Program-made: the position numbers and the translations under genes
Notes under the pieces: generated by a model
What the model was told of the DNA's origin: nothing
Seen by the model: only the letters and a program-made list of their open reading frames with translations
Database searches by the model: none
Source of the DNA: Ignelater luminosus
Lineage: Eukaryota > Arthropoda > Insecta > Coleoptera > Elateridae
DNA: 64,000 bases
NCBI GenBank assembly: GCA_011009095.1
Contig: VTPC01000842.1
Location: 589,734-653,733, forward strand
Direction: 5' to 3'
In this document: positions 11,091 to 21,660 of the stretch, in pieces
How positions within the stretch are numbered: the first letter of the stretch is position 1
Layout of the letters: each line of letters starts with the position of its first letter

Positions 11091-12323
11091 TCTTCCATTC
11101 TTAAGATTTGCAATTATGATAATATTTAAAGTACAGGACCTTACATTTAAAAATTAATTCATTAAAACTATACAGTGTAAAGAAACCAACTATTAGAAAA
11201 TCTCAATTGTAAATACATTTTGTTCCATCCTGGACACTTTTACATATTTGCGTAAAACCAACTGAGAAGATAATAAAAGCATAATTTGGTATACCTGTAT
11301 GTACCAGACACCACCCTGTGTGTGATTGAGGCAATAAAAAACCGGTGTTAGAAAAAATATTGTACGTAACATGTAAGTAAAGCGTCTTACTGGACTTGCA
11401 AACTTCCAAGACGAGCTCGGCTTCGGCTCGTCTTGGAATCTGTCTGCTCGTCCAATAAAGTATCGCTTTCCTGACTAGTTACGTAAACTACTATTTCTAC
11501 TGCCTCCCTTCATATGAAGGCGGGTAAATGACTTGTATCTTGAAAACAGCTAATTATCAGGAAATTAAGAAAACTTAATATTTTTTAAAATATTGCAGTA
11601 GTTACAATGCAAATAGAACATAGCAAGTTAGAACTAAAATAAGAATAAATTGGTCAATTTTTATTTACTTGACTTTCTATTACTGGAAATATCCGCGAAC
11701 GAGTCTTGATAGGAGGTTTTGTATTTCAAAATTCATTTTTTCATTATTTACAAGGTTTAGTCTACGTAGGTATATTATATACAAAGCAATTTAAATTAAG
11801 TGAAGAAAAGTTTTATTTAATTAATATCAACAAATCACAGCAACTCGAAAATGATTTGATACAAAATAACAGAAACAGATCATGTATGTATGTTGGAAAA
11901 GTTATGGAATTTAAAATTAATTCAATTTAAAAAATGTTGTGGAATATTTAAAAATTACCTTGAAAAGAAATATTTGTTAGTCACCCTTAGAAGGCCTTGC
12001 GAGATTTTCAAGGGAACCCAAAGTCATTTTTCTAGGTATAGATCCAGCATTAATGCACTTTTAAGAAGGACCACCTTGTGCAATTTCTTGAAACGCGTGA
12101 GGCATTCAACGCTACATATACCAAGAAAACCCCCTTGTCACGAGTGGTAAGAACAAAGTTATAAAAGGGAAGGAATTATGGTTTAAAGTAGTAGTTCTTT
12201 ATATTTCATCATTTACAGCACGTGACTAGGTTGATAATTAGTCGGCTTAAGCAAGAGATGGCGCCATCAGTATCACAACAATGTTATTATTCGTAAATAC
12301 TAACCTTGGAAGACTAAAGAGAC
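11091..12323. other. No gene recognised apart from the hairpin
   Basis: The region holds the hairpin at 11404-11438 and an unassigned stretch at about 11980-12150 whose codon mix looks less random than its surroundings. I cannot name a family for it. Confidence 0.4.
11404..11438. repeat. Perfect 13-bp inverted repeat (hairpin)
   Basis: TTCCAAGACGAGC is followed by the 9-base spacer TCGGCTTCG and the exact reverse complement. It is GC-rich inside an AT-rich region. No U-tract follows it and no adjacent gene is seen, so a terminator is not implied. Confidence 0.9.
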
Positions 12324-12690
12324 TTATAACACCCTAGATACTGGTGTCACTTTGATCCGATCGTGTGGAAAAACAGTTGGGGATAAAATAATATGTTTAC
12401 TATCGTCGTATTGGAAAACTGATGCCATATTTTCGTTCTTGTTTTCACTGCTAACTTCTCTCTTTCCGGACATAGGGTATGCTACCTTTTCTAGCAACCC
12501 GACTTTACTCTCATCAAGATAAAGCCATTTCTCTAAACAAGAAACAAAACGTTTCGGTTTCAAGGACCAATAGCTTTGTGGAAGAAAGTCAGACAACCTC
12601 GGAAGATAAGAACTTTCGAGGGACCCAATGACATCATTCTGGTGCTGATACTTCAAATGATACGGAAGCTTTCGATGCAAAAAGATAGGC
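12324..12690 (-). CDS. Unrecognised open frame of about 120 codons
   Basis: This open frame has no ATG near its upstream end; the first in-frame residues follow a TTG. The amino-acid mix is balanced and not low in complexity, with motifs such as YHLKYQHQNDVIGSLESS and KWLYLDESKVG. I recognise no family. It could be an exon of a host gene or a piece of a transposon ORF lying just upstream of the Mutator-like pseudogene. I see no clear splice sites. Treat it as hypothetical. Confidence 0.3.
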
Positions 12691-12889
12691 AGTTGGGGTT
12701 AGTGGGAGTGGTTACCAGGGAGGAACCACAGTGGAAAAATCTCTTAGCAATAGCCAAAACATAAATCACAAACTTTTGACATACCCAAGCAAAAAATGTC
12801 TATACCATTCAATCACTTATCATCATTTGGAGCACATTGGCATCACAATTTATTTCTATTCTCTGATTGTATATTACAACTCGTCCAAA

Positions 12890-14034
12890 ATGGGTGACAA
12901 AAAAGGTGAGGAAGGCATCAAGGGCAAGAGCAGCAAGGACGCGAAAAAGGATGAAACTTCAACTACTTCAAAACCTGCACAAAGAATCACTATGTCCACG
13001 TTTGCTCTTCAAGTAATTGTTAATGCAATGATGAAACATAAGGAGTCTTGCCAAACAGCGGATGTTGAAATTATCGCCATTGGGACTAAAAACGTAGAGT
13101 TGCACTGTTCATCGTGTCAAAGAAAGTTCAAGTTGCGAAAAGGCCACGAAGAGTCTCATGAACTTTCTATCTCTGATGGAATGGCTGCATCTGCGTTGTG
13201 TGCGGAAATAGGATTCCGAGCTGTAAAGACAATCATGAATGCTCTGGAGATACCTATGATTTCCAACCACACCTATGAAAAGTCAGAAAAAGAGCTTGCA
13301 AAAAAGCTTATAAGTGTAAGTAAAGAGGAGATGAAAGAAAAAGAACTGGCAGTTCAAGGAGGTGAAGTGATCAAGGTGGGGGACGAAGAATATCCGTTTA
13401 TCAGGGTGGTCTCAACGATTTTATAATGCTAACTCCGGCACTGCAGTGATAATCGGGACAACGACAAAGAAAATTCTCTTGGAAGACTAAGCAACGAGAA
13501 CATGTTCAATTTGTGAGAAACATGAATCTCAGATTGCAGAGCCCCTGCCGTTTCTGCACAAGAGTCATCCAAACCTTCAGATCATAATTGTCATCGCAAT
13601 GGGGAAGGGTCGCCTCAAGCAATGGAATCAAACATTCTAGTTAAAGGATTCAAACGAAATTTGGAGGATTATTGTTAGGAAACGCGGATGCCTCTGTTTC
13701 TGTATGAATCCAACAGCAAGTGATATATCCTGGCAGAACTCCAGTTGAAAAAGTCGACCGTGTAAACCGTTGTGTAAGAGGACTCAACTCATAATTGTAC
13801 TCTTTGACAGTCAATACTGCATTTGACATAAGGACAGAGATATTATTTCTTCAAACATTTCAAGGTACAATTATAAATTTCAATTATTCGCGATTCCATA
13901 TCATATTCCCTCTCGTACAGGTTTGGAAATGATGTCCGATCAGCCATTATATACAATGATAACCACAGTCACGACAAAGAAAGTTCCATTGCTGCTGTCA
14001 CTTTGTTTGAAGACTTTATCAATATTCCAGCCCA
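12890..14034 (+). pseudogene. Mutator-like transposase-domain pseudogene, 3'-truncated
   Basis: An open frame from ATG 12890 to TAA 13424-13426 encodes 178 aa. It has a Lys-rich start, a CSSCQRKFKLR zinc-like motif and an ALEIPMISNHTYEK segment typical of the Mutator-like transposase domain found in many animal proteins. A frameshift near 13402 breaks it. In the shifted frames the family signature continues as GWSQRFYNANSGTAVIIG, then CSICEKHES, a NILVKGFK-like segment, ADASVSV and finally PGRTPVEKVDRVNRCVRGL. Near 13925-14030 a further in-family piece ends abruptly at the TA target of the fold-back element. The protein would be a DDE-type transposase or a domesticated relative. Several stops and shifts show it is dead. 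No continuation is recognisable after the insertion at 15905. Confidence 0.75.
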
Positions 14035-14036
14035 TA

Positions 14037-15902
14037 CAGTGTGTCCACATTTCGATGTTCACTATTGGGATCTCGGAAATTGTAAGAAATACGAAGTCGG
14101 TTAAATTAGAAAAGTTTTGGCTATTTTAGAGATCAGTTTACTTATGTTTCTGTTTTTTCAAAACAGTTCACGGCTTACTAGATATTTGCTAAAAACGAAA
14201 TTATCTTATTTTTTTAGAAAAAATGTGTAAAGGAGAAAGTTGCAGGTAATTATGTGCTTAATAATACAGTCTAACCGAATTTTTTATTTAAGCTGTAATG
14301 TTTGAGTTAAGACACAAGTTTATGTTTTTTCTAATAGAAACCATAGTCGGCCATGACTTTATATAAAAGGCCCTTTTTCAACGATTCTAACGATATACCA
14401 CTTGACATAGTTATTTTTATAAATAAATAAATTATGACCTTTTTTTTCTTTTCATTTTCGAACTGTTCAAGTAGTAGGCTATGGAAACAATTGATAAATG
14501 CACATCGCGTTTAATAATAAAATTCAAGCAAGTTATTAATACTTTTTAATTTCGAAATTATAAACGTAAATATTTTGGTGTGAAATATTTATTCATTGGA
14601 CTTACTATTTTAAATAAAAATAATTCCTGAGAAACTAAGAAACAGAGAATGACAAACGATAAATTAAGAAACAATAAAGGAAATTTAATGTTTGGTGCGG
14701 TGTCATTGGTTCAACAATTCTTGGCCCGTACATTTTTTATGGTACATTAACTGGTGATCTTTATCTTCACTTTCTGCAGCACGATTTTGATATGTTAGAT
14801 GAATTACCCCTACAAACACGTGGCATGCTCGAATGGTTTCAACACGATGGGGCACCACAACATAATCAGCTAACGGTACGAAATCATTTAAATGAAACAT
14901 TCCCGAACTCATAGATAGAAAGAAACGCGCCGGTTGCGTGGCCACCTCGATCCCCCTATCTGTGTGTTTTAGATTTTTATTTATGGGGAATGGTAAAAGA
15001 TAGGGTATATCAAAAGTCGTACGACACAGTAGATGACCTTAGAGAAGCTGTACTAGAAGTTTTTGCTAATATTGATGGACGTTCCGTTAGAAAAACAACA
15101 AATTCTGTTATAAAAAGGTGTAATTTGTGCATTAATCATAATGGTGGACCCTTTAAACATCTTTAGTCTTAAATACTTCACATACTTTAATTACATTGTT
15201 TTGGTACTACTTTATTTATATCCTAATTTCCTTTATTGTTTCTTAATTTATCGTTTGTCATTCTCTGTTTATTAGTTTCTCGGGAATTATTTTTATTTAA
15301 AATTGTAAGTCCAACGAATAAATATTTCACACCAAAATATTTACGTTTATAATTTCCAAAATTAAAAAGTGTTAATAACTTGCTTGAATTTTATTATTAA
15401 AGGCGATGTGCATTTATCAATTGTTTCCATAGCCTACTACTTGAACAGTTCGAAAATGAAAAGAAAAAAAAGTCATAGTTTATTTATTAAAAAAATAACT
15501 ATGTCAAGTGGTATATCGTTAGAATGGTTGAAAAAGGGCCTTTTTTATAAAATCATGGCCGACTATGGTTTCTATTAGAAAAAACATAAACTTGTGTCAT
15601 AACTCAAACATTACAGCTTAAATAAAAAATTCGGTTAGACTGTATTATTAAGCACATAATTACCTGCAACTTTCTCCTTTACACATCTTTTTCTAAAGTC
15701 GATACCAGAGCCATAGGCACCGAACAAAATAACAAAAAAATTGTTTTTGCAAGATATCTAGTTAGCCATGCATTTTTTCCAAAAAACAAAAAGCTCATTA
15801 AACTGAGCTCGTAAAACTGCAATTCTTTCCCCATTTAATCGTCTCTCTATCTCCGCTAGTTTCCGAGATCCCCATACTAAACATCTAAAAAAACTCACCC
15901 TG
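14037..15902. mobile_element. 1.87-kb fold-back element with ~650-bp inverted arms
   Basis: The arms at 14037-14690 and about 15218-15902 are inverted copies over most of their length; the inner ~480 bp are highly similar and the outer ends more diverged. The termini read CAGTGTGTCC on the left and CAGGGTGAGT on the right (reverse complement). Both are flanked by TA, the Tc1/mariner-superfamily target. The loop holds the C-terminal half of a transposase. The left terminus belongs to the same family as 28477-28590 and 46175-46660. It interrupts the Mutator-like pseudogene. Confidence 0.85.
14693..15166 (+). pseudogene. C-terminal half of an IS630/Tc1/mariner-type transposase
   Basis: One frame of 158 codons runs from a WCGVIGSTILGPY start to the terminal FKHL and a TAG at 15164. 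It has a single internal stop, TAG at 14912-14914. Visible motifs are EWFQHDGAPQH (second catalytic Asp), VRNHLNETFPN, APVAWPPRSP, LDFYLWGMVK (third catalytic Asp) and the terminal NHNGGPFKHL typical of insect IS630-like transposases. Forty-one residues separate the two Asp, counting the stop, so a DD41D-type spacing fits. The N-terminal half with the DNA-binding domain and first Asp is absent, replaced by the arm. It could not catalyse transposition alone. Confidence 0.85.
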
Positions 15903-15904
15903 TA

Positions 15905-16772
15905 TATTCCTTGTTGTCCCGTGTGAAAATATCATCATCATCGCACAATTACCTACAAATCCTAACCTGAATAAAAAAGTATAAAAGGGGTCGAAAATCA
16001 TCGATTACAATCTGCAATTAATTTGAATTCCAGCGCAAGTTATATTGATTGTTATTATTGTATTGTTTCTTGCAGTTTGACATTTATCATTCAATTAGCG
16101 AGTTTCAGAATTTATATTAATTTGTTTTCTGTAAAATTTTGGTAAACTTCCTTGAAAACTCTGAAGGTAAAATTTAAACTTTTTATCAAACTACTACCTG
16201 GTATTAAAAATATTGAAATCTTTCTGTAGAGAAACATCTTTAGCTTAAGTGCTTGGAATTTGTTTGGAATTATTCCGATAATTCCCCTCACCTACATACA
16301 AAAGGGTTTTGGATTAATTTCGTCTTCAACTAATGTCAATGTTTTAATCACACTATCAGGGACGTCCCGAAAAATACAAAACCTTGGAGAATTTTGTTGG
16401 AATTCCTGAAATTACAATCTTTGAGAACTTCAAGGTTGGAAATTTTTCGATTCTGCAATATTGGAACTTTCAATTGGTGTTCATCTCCAGGATAAATTTG
16501 TGTGGCCCTTTTAAGGCAATTTTTTGCATTTGGTTTCCAATTACGCCCTCAATAACTTTGTGGTGAACCATCAGCATTTTTTGTGATAATTACAATTGCA
16601 CGTACATACCTGCACAGGTAGGTACTTATTTAATTGAACTATCAGACAGTTGCTTGAAACGTAGCACACTATCTATTCAACTTAATCCACGTCTGGGAAA
16701 GTTATGCTTGTTTTATACAAATTGTTGAAATTAAATAAACTTCAGAAATAATGCTCAAGATTACTTTAATAT
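15905..16772. other. No gene recognised
   Basis: AT-rich sequence without a supported coding region. From about 16660 it is similar to the 3' flank of the intact DUF1091-like gene (about 22040-22160), marking the edge of the local duplication. Confidence 0.5.
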
Positions 16773-17560
16773 TCACCATAACTGCCTAATACAAATTAAA
16801 GTAAAGCAAAAATTTTTAATTGAACATAAAGGTTCTGCCACTAATAGAATTATTGATATTTTATTCGGCTTAGGAATACTTCTCCAATCTATAGGTATAT
16901 CTACAATACCCATATACATATCTATTTGTGCACAGACGATTGAACGAAACAACAAGTCAATAACCATTTTGTACGAACCACGAGGAATATACGGAGGACA
17001 TTTCGAGAAATCTGCTGGCATTGCGTTAGCATGTAGTAAGATCCCTGGAATAAAGCAACAGCAATAAAACTAACTTAATAATAAAGAGTACCTGCATGAA
17101 TTGATTTTACCTTTCTTAAATGACAAGGCGTGATATCGGACAACTTAGTAAAAAGATCCTTTAGACCGAATGAGTTCCTAACATATTCTGCGCATACATT
17201 TGCTTGGAATGCCATAGGAAAGAATCGAAACTCATTGCTCATAAATTTGTACGCTTGTATATTAACCTGTAAAAGTGAAAGATTAAATTTCGTAGACACA
17301 CATAAATTACAAAATAGTCCGAAATCGAAAACATACCACTGCATCCCTTCCTATATCAACCAATAGCTCAAACGTTGCATTAAGCACTCTTTGAGTTCTA
17401 TTATACGGAACAAAAGTGAATTGACAGCGTTTAAAACATGATTTGCTGTACCAGGGAACTTCAGCAATGTGCAGCTTAACGTCATAATCAGTTTGGAGAA
17501 AATCGAAGTGGAACTTAAATGCAATGTACAATAAAGCGTTAGACTATTTAAAGAAACGAA
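16773..17560 (-). pseudogene. DUF1091-like gene copy 1, frameshifted
   Basis: This is a three-exon paralogue of 22217-22916, with exons about 17337-17560, 17111-17266 and 16773-17044. Introns 17267-17336 and 17045-17110 have GT-AG ends at the same positions as in the intact copy. Readable protein includes FDFLQTDYDVKLHIAEVPW, NRTQRVLNATFELLVD, YKFMSNEFRFFPMAFQANVC and PPYIPRGSYKMVIDL. Two single-base losses break it. One is near the start, where the intact copy's ATG is TTG and a T is missing from the CTTTTAAAT stretch. The other is in exon 3, where CGT became CT after the YYM codons, near 17028. The rest is well kept, so decay is probably recent. A sequencing error cannot be excluded for either single-base loss. 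Confidence 0.7.
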
Positions 17561-17645
17561 AGTTTCAAAGTAAGTAGAAAGCAAGAACAACAATGGTTAA
17601 AAGAAAGAATACAAAACTGTAAACATTTCCAGTAAAACATGAGTA

Positions 17646-17880
17646 CAGGGTGTCCCAAATTGGATGGTATTAAAATGGATATCTCGGTTATTCTATTATT
17701 ATCTTTGATTAGATTGCGAAAAAAACATTTGATTTCTTTTATTTCTCTTTCGAATTATAGCCCGAAGTTCTTAGTTTCTGATTTTAACAATCACCTGTAC
17801 TAATAAATGTCAGAAAAAAAGTTTCTCAATTTTCTACGAGTAAGATAGCAAGCCAGTCCGATCCATATCGCGTTTAGGAC
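17646..17880. repeat. Dispersed repeat starting CAGGGTGTCCCAAATTGGATGG, copy 1
   Basis: The start is preceded by TA. The body shares TTTTAACAATCACCTGTA and TTTCTCAATTTTCTACGA-like segments with the copies at 18955 and 21407. It resembles one arm of a Tc1/mariner-type MITE. No coding content is visible. Confidence 0.65.
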
Positions 17881-17996
17881 GAGTGTATCAGTAGAGGTAA
17901 ATGCCCAAGGACCTACGATATCAGAGCTATTGACCTGTTAGTATATAAAACGTCCGAAAAGGTTCAAATTTGATATTAGTAATCTATGGGCACTAG

Positions 17997-18340
17997 TAGA
18001 GCCTTGCACGGGCCGAAATTTCCATGATCGGCCCGGCCCGATTGGAAATGGACTCGACGTGGTCCGAAACAAACCTGAAAAGACCCGACAATGAAATCCG
18101 TGTCGTCTACGGTGCAGTACAAAAAGTCTCCTCTTTGATTCAGCATGAAAATAATGTTTGTCCTGGTGGGTATGAAAGTCTGTCCGAGTCAGTACGAAAA
18201 TCGTTCGCTTCGGATCAGTACAGAAATAAGGGCCCGAAAAGCCTGACCGACTATAAGCTCGACAGATCCGCGAGGCCCGAACAGCCGGACGGGCCCGAGC
18301 TTGATAAATTTTGCGGCCGAGCCCCGCAAAGGCCCGACTA
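17997..18340. repeat. GC-rich block, copy B (TAGAGCC... terminus)
   Basis: It starts TAGAGCCTTGCACGGGCC and ends in GGCCGAGCCCCGCAAAGGCCC. Inside are degenerate ~30-45-bp repeats around AGTACGAAAATCGTTCG and GTCCGAGTCAGTACG, then a short 9-bp-periodic CCCGACnnGCCCGA stretch. It matches the reverse complement of the left half of copy D. It is not considered coding, although both strands have long open frames. Confidence 0.75.
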
Positions 18341-18352
18341 ATAAACATTATA

Positions 18353-18760
18353 CAGTGTGAATAAAAAGTAGGAACATTGATGCTGGAAGTTTTATTATTG
18401 ATTGTACAAAAAAAAGGTTGTTAGTGGGAGTTTGATGTCTGAATATTTGCCACAATGTTCTTCAATTTTTTTTGACATCGGCGTTTCAGGCTATGACGCC
18501 ATCAAAAAATTTTGGAGTTTGTTCCTGCAGACGACATTTTTTAAGATAGTTCCCACAGGAAAAGCTCTAAAGGACTCAAATCGGGGAATCAGGCTGACCA
18601 CTCGATCTTTCCTCTTCTACCGATCCACTTTATTTGGGCGTGCAGTGTTAAATAGAACACAGACCTCCTCGACGGTTCTTCTTTTTCCATCATCATCAAA
18701 TTTTCGATGCCTTCTGTTTCTGTTTTCATTATTGAAATGATAAGAGGTACTTTCTCAAAT
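18353..18760 (-). pseudogene. IS630/Tc1/mariner-type transposase C-terminal remnant
   Basis: The minus strand has KWIGRRGKIEWSA, then after a stop FPDLSPLELFLWE. These match the KWIGRRGPIEWP..SPDLTPLDFFLWG block of insect IS630-like transposases. Downstream sequence is frame-broken. The segment ends at CAGTGTGAATAAAAAGTAGG, which is preceded by TA (18351-18352) and is probably the element terminus. No intact catalytic core remains. Confidence 0.65.
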
Positions 18761-18954
18761 CCTATCAGTATAACTAACATTAATAGCAAATCAAACTTGT
18801 TTAATGGTAATCATTTCTAACGCAAAAGTGATATTTCTTAAAATTTTTTTAAATAAGAAACCTTGTGATATTTTTATAAGACCGCAAAGGGAAAATAAAA
18901 TACTATCCAATTCCCTCACACAAAGTGTAGGTTATCAGTAAAAGAAAATAAGTA

Positions 18955-19200
18955 CAGGGTGTCCGAAATTGGATGGTCTGAGTATCTCTGTTATTAATGC
19001 GGTTACAAAAAAACTGATGCACATTATTAACCTAACTTTTTACATTTTGATGGTGGCAAAAAATAGACAGTTTTAATTCTTTTTCGAGTTATTGCTTGAC
19101 GATCATTTTTTCTGATTACAACAATCACCTGTAATAGTAAAGTTTAGAAAAAAAAACAAGTTTCTGAATTTTCTACGACTAACAAGAGACACGCACGGAG
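18955..19200. repeat. Dispersed CAGGGTGTCC repeat, copy 2
   Basis: It begins CAGGGTGTCCGAAATTGGATGG after TA and shares the ACAATCACCTGTA and CTGAATTTTCTACGACTAA segments with copies at 17646 and 21407. Confidence 0.65.
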
Positions 19201-19581
19201 CGTACCTCACCGATTTTTTCTGCAAATAAAAGCATAAACTTTACAAGTAGTAATACGTAATTGTTTATTTCTAAAGTATCAGAAATTTTACAAATGTTAA
19301 GTGCTTGGTAGAATTTATATAAAAAGTGTATTTTTCTGTTTTTCTATGTTATTTCCAAGTTCTACGTTAAAATAGTACCAATTTAATATTGTGTAGGTAT
19401 GATTTTCTTGAGTTAATGCGAAGTTTGATATTAACGGGTGATAACTATAAAATGAAAATTGTTTTGAGATTGCGTAGACTTATAAATCGCTTATATTAAA
19501 TAGTATATTATTTGTTATTTATATTACAGGCGTAAGGCCGAAATTTGAAGCACGAGGGCGAGCGCCTGAAAAGTGATAGTA

Positions 19582-20877
19582 CGAGGGTTGCTATTTATAT
19601 TTCTGGCCTAACAATGAAAAAACAAGTATTTATGATCGAAACTAGTTTTATTGTTTTTCAAAATATTCTCCATTAAGATTGATACACTTTTCCATGCGTT
19701 TGAACCAATTTTCGAAGCACTTTTTCCACTCTGTTTGAGGCAGTTCCAAAATATGCGTTTTGAAACAAAAAACGGCTTCTTCTGGTGTTGAAAATCGTTG
19801 ACCACGCAGTTTGTTTTTGATGTACGGGAATAAAAAGAAGTCATTGGGTGCCAAATCAGGGCTGTATGGTGGATGGCCCATCAACTCGACCTTCTGGCTG
19901 GTTAAATATTCAATTGTTTGAGCAGCGGTGTGAGAGCTTGCATTGTCATGATGAAGAATAATTCGCCTCTTCTTTGAAGTTTTCCGAATTTCTCCAATGA
20001 CTTCTGGCAAACAAATGGTTGTGTACCATTCAGAGTTGACCGTCTTACGTTGCTCTAACGCCACTGTTGCCACATGACCGGTAATGCCAAAGAAACAGGC
20101 AACCATTTGCTTCGATGTGCTTCTTCCGCGAACAACTTTTGTTGGATTTGGCTCGTCTTGAAAGACCCACACAGTTGATTGCTGTTTTGTTTCGGGGTCA
20201 TATGCGTAGATCCATGATTCGTCACTTGTGCAGATGTTATACACAGCCTTTGATGCACCTTTCGCAAATTTTTTCAACATTTCAATGCACCGGTCGACGC
20301 GAGCCTTCTTTTGAGCATTGGTCAGGTTATGCGGGATCCAACGGGAACAAATTTTTTTTACGGCCAAATGATCATGTAATATCTTGTTGATGCTAGTCAT
20401 ACTAATGCCCAAAGATGCCCCAATCTCACGGTATGTCACATGACGATCTTGTTTAATCAGTTCACGCACAGCATCGATGTTTTCAGGCACAACGACAGAT
20501 TTTGGACGGCCTTCACGGATTTCGTCCTGGAGTGAACATCGGCCACGTTTGAATTCATTATACCAGTTTTTTACAGTGCTGTAGGATGGAGCTTCATCGC
20601 TATATAATGTATTAAGTTCATTGATGCACTCTTGTCGTGATAATCCACGTCGAAAGTTATGAAAAATAATTGCACGAAAGTGTTCACGGGTCAATTCCAT
20701 TTTTTTTACTAGGGAATGCACTTTTCAATTAACTGCAAACAACACTAATCGCACTCAAATGACAAAATGTTGTGGTTGAGGTTATGTTCAACAATGTAAA
20801 GTTTATACCGGAAATGTCAGCTGACGCCTGAAAACAGTCAGTGTTGCCAAGGCCAGAAATATAAATAGCAACCCTCG
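19582..20877 (-). mobile_element. Complete mellifera-type mariner element
   Basis: The 1296-bp element has near-perfect inverted repeats beginning CGAGGGTTGCTATTTATATT and continuing TCTGGCC at both ends. It is flanked by TA at 19580-19581 and 20878-20879. It carries one uninterrupted transposase ORF on the minus strand. Length, ends and target duplication all fit a mariner, so this copy is young compared with the other elements here. Confidence 0.95.
19648..20700 (-). CDS. Mariner transposase, 350 aa, apparently intact
   Basis: It encodes the cut-and-paste transposase of a mellifera-subfamily mariner. The chosen ATG (20698-20700) gives MELTREHFRAIIF, the usual family start; seven upstream in-frame codons precede it. 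The N-terminal ~120 residues hold two helix-turn-helix DNA-binding units, with TYREIGASLGISMTSINKIL in the second. The linker has WIPHNLT (residues 121-127). Catalytic residues are D160 (SDESW; the family usually has GDE), D252 (HHDNASSHT) and D287 (APNDFFLFP), a DD34D arrangement. The protein ends with NGEYFEKQ as in relatives and has full length. No stop or frameshift is seen, so it may encode an active enzyme; activity is not shown by sequence. The host would express it only if a nearby promoter or the element's own weak promoter works. Confidence 0.93.
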   Translation of the reverse strand: MELTREHFRAIIFHNFRRGLSRQECINELNTLYSDEAPSYSTVKNWYNEFKRGRCSLQDEIREGRPKSVVVPENIDAVRELIKQDRHVTYREIGASLGISMTSINKILHDHLAVKKICSRWIPHNLTNAQKKARVDRCIEMLKKFAKGASKAVYNICTSDESWIYAYDPETKQQSTVWVFQDEPNPTKVVRGRSTSKQMVACFFGITGHVATVALEQRKTVNSEWYTTICLPEVIGEIRKTSKKRRIILHHDNASSHTAAQTIEYLTSQKVELMGHPPYSPDLAPNDFFLFPYIKNKLRGQRFSTPEEAVFCFKTHILELPQTEWKKCFENWFKRMEKCINLNGEYFEKQ

Positions 20878-21008
20878 TATATGTATATCGAACAAAAATT
20901 CTTGTAATCGTTTACACACAATCAGATAATTTACTGTAAGCTTCGAGGTTTACTTTGAGAGATGTCAAGTAAGGTACATAAATGGAAAAACAAATATTTA
21001 GTTATATA

Positions 21009-21195
21009 CAGGGTGACCTAACCAAAAAGAAATAGACTGAATAACTTCTACAAAAATAATTTTTCAAAAATACGCAAAAACACGTCGATTTGTATTGGGA
21101 GGCGGACATTTTTTGACGTACAATTCAAACCCTAAACTTCAACCCCCTAGGGAGCGGAGCGTCGATCAGCCTCTCAAAAATCTCTAATGGAAACT
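21009..21195. mobile_element. Terminal fragment of the IS630-like family seen at 57180-58711
   Basis: It starts CAGGGTGACC after TA and shares AGACTGAATAACTTC, CGTCGATTTG and ACATTTTTTGACGTACAATT with the ends of the 57-kb element. It breaks off next to the DUF1091 exon fragment. Only the terminal ~190 bp are present. Confidence 0.75.
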
Positions 21196-21197
21196 GG

Positions 21198-21395
21198 CTT
21201 TGGGTTGTTTAAAACATGATTTGTTGTACCAGGAGATTTGAGCAATGTGCATCTTAACGTTATAATCATTTTGGAAAAAATGGAATCCCAGCTTAAAGGC
21301 AATATACAATAAAATGTAGGATATTTAAAGACACGAAAGTTTGAAAGTAAGCAAAAGGTCAGAAAATAACAATAAAACATTTCGTGATAACACAA
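21198..21395 (-). pseudogene. DUF1091-like first-exon fragment (copy 3)
   Basis: The minus strand matches the start and first part of exon 1 of copy 1, including the same loss of a T near the start codon. It then carries further indels around the DYDV region and ends after the AAATCATGTTTTAAAC segment. It is truncated where the IS630-like fragment begins. Its 5' flank also matches the flank of copy 1, so the two derive from one duplication. Confidence 0.65.
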
Positions 21396-21406
21396 TTAAA
21401 TGAGTA

Positions 21407-21660
21407 CACGGGGTCTCTCAAATTCGATGGTATTAAATGGGCATCTTTATAATAGATGTGGTTAGAAAGCAACTGATACATATCATTCGCTTTTCAAAAC
21501 AAAAATCCGATAGTTTTTGTTTTTTTTTCAAGTTGCAGCCTGAAATTAGTTTTCTTCTGATTTTAACAATCAATCATCATAACTCGGTTATTTTTAAAAC
21601 TAGAGCAAAATGTCACAGGAGACTAAAAGTAAAATAGCAAGCCATTTAATGTTAAATTAG
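21407..21660. repeat. Dispersed CAGGGTGTCC-type repeat, copy 3
   Basis: It begins CACGGGGTCTCTCAAATTCG after TA and continues with GATTTTAACAATCA and AAAATAGCAAGCC. It lies in the same relation to the DUF1091 exon fragment as the copy at 17646 does to copy 1, so it was duplicated together with it. Confidence 0.6.

Noticed and set aside
17938..18348. 136-codon minus-strand and 105-codon plus-strand frames in block B
   Set aside because: Both lie in the periodic GC-rich repeat and match the non-coding left part of block D.
20115..20390. 91-codon plus-strand frame inside the mariner
   Set aside because: It is the antisense shadow of the transposase ORF.
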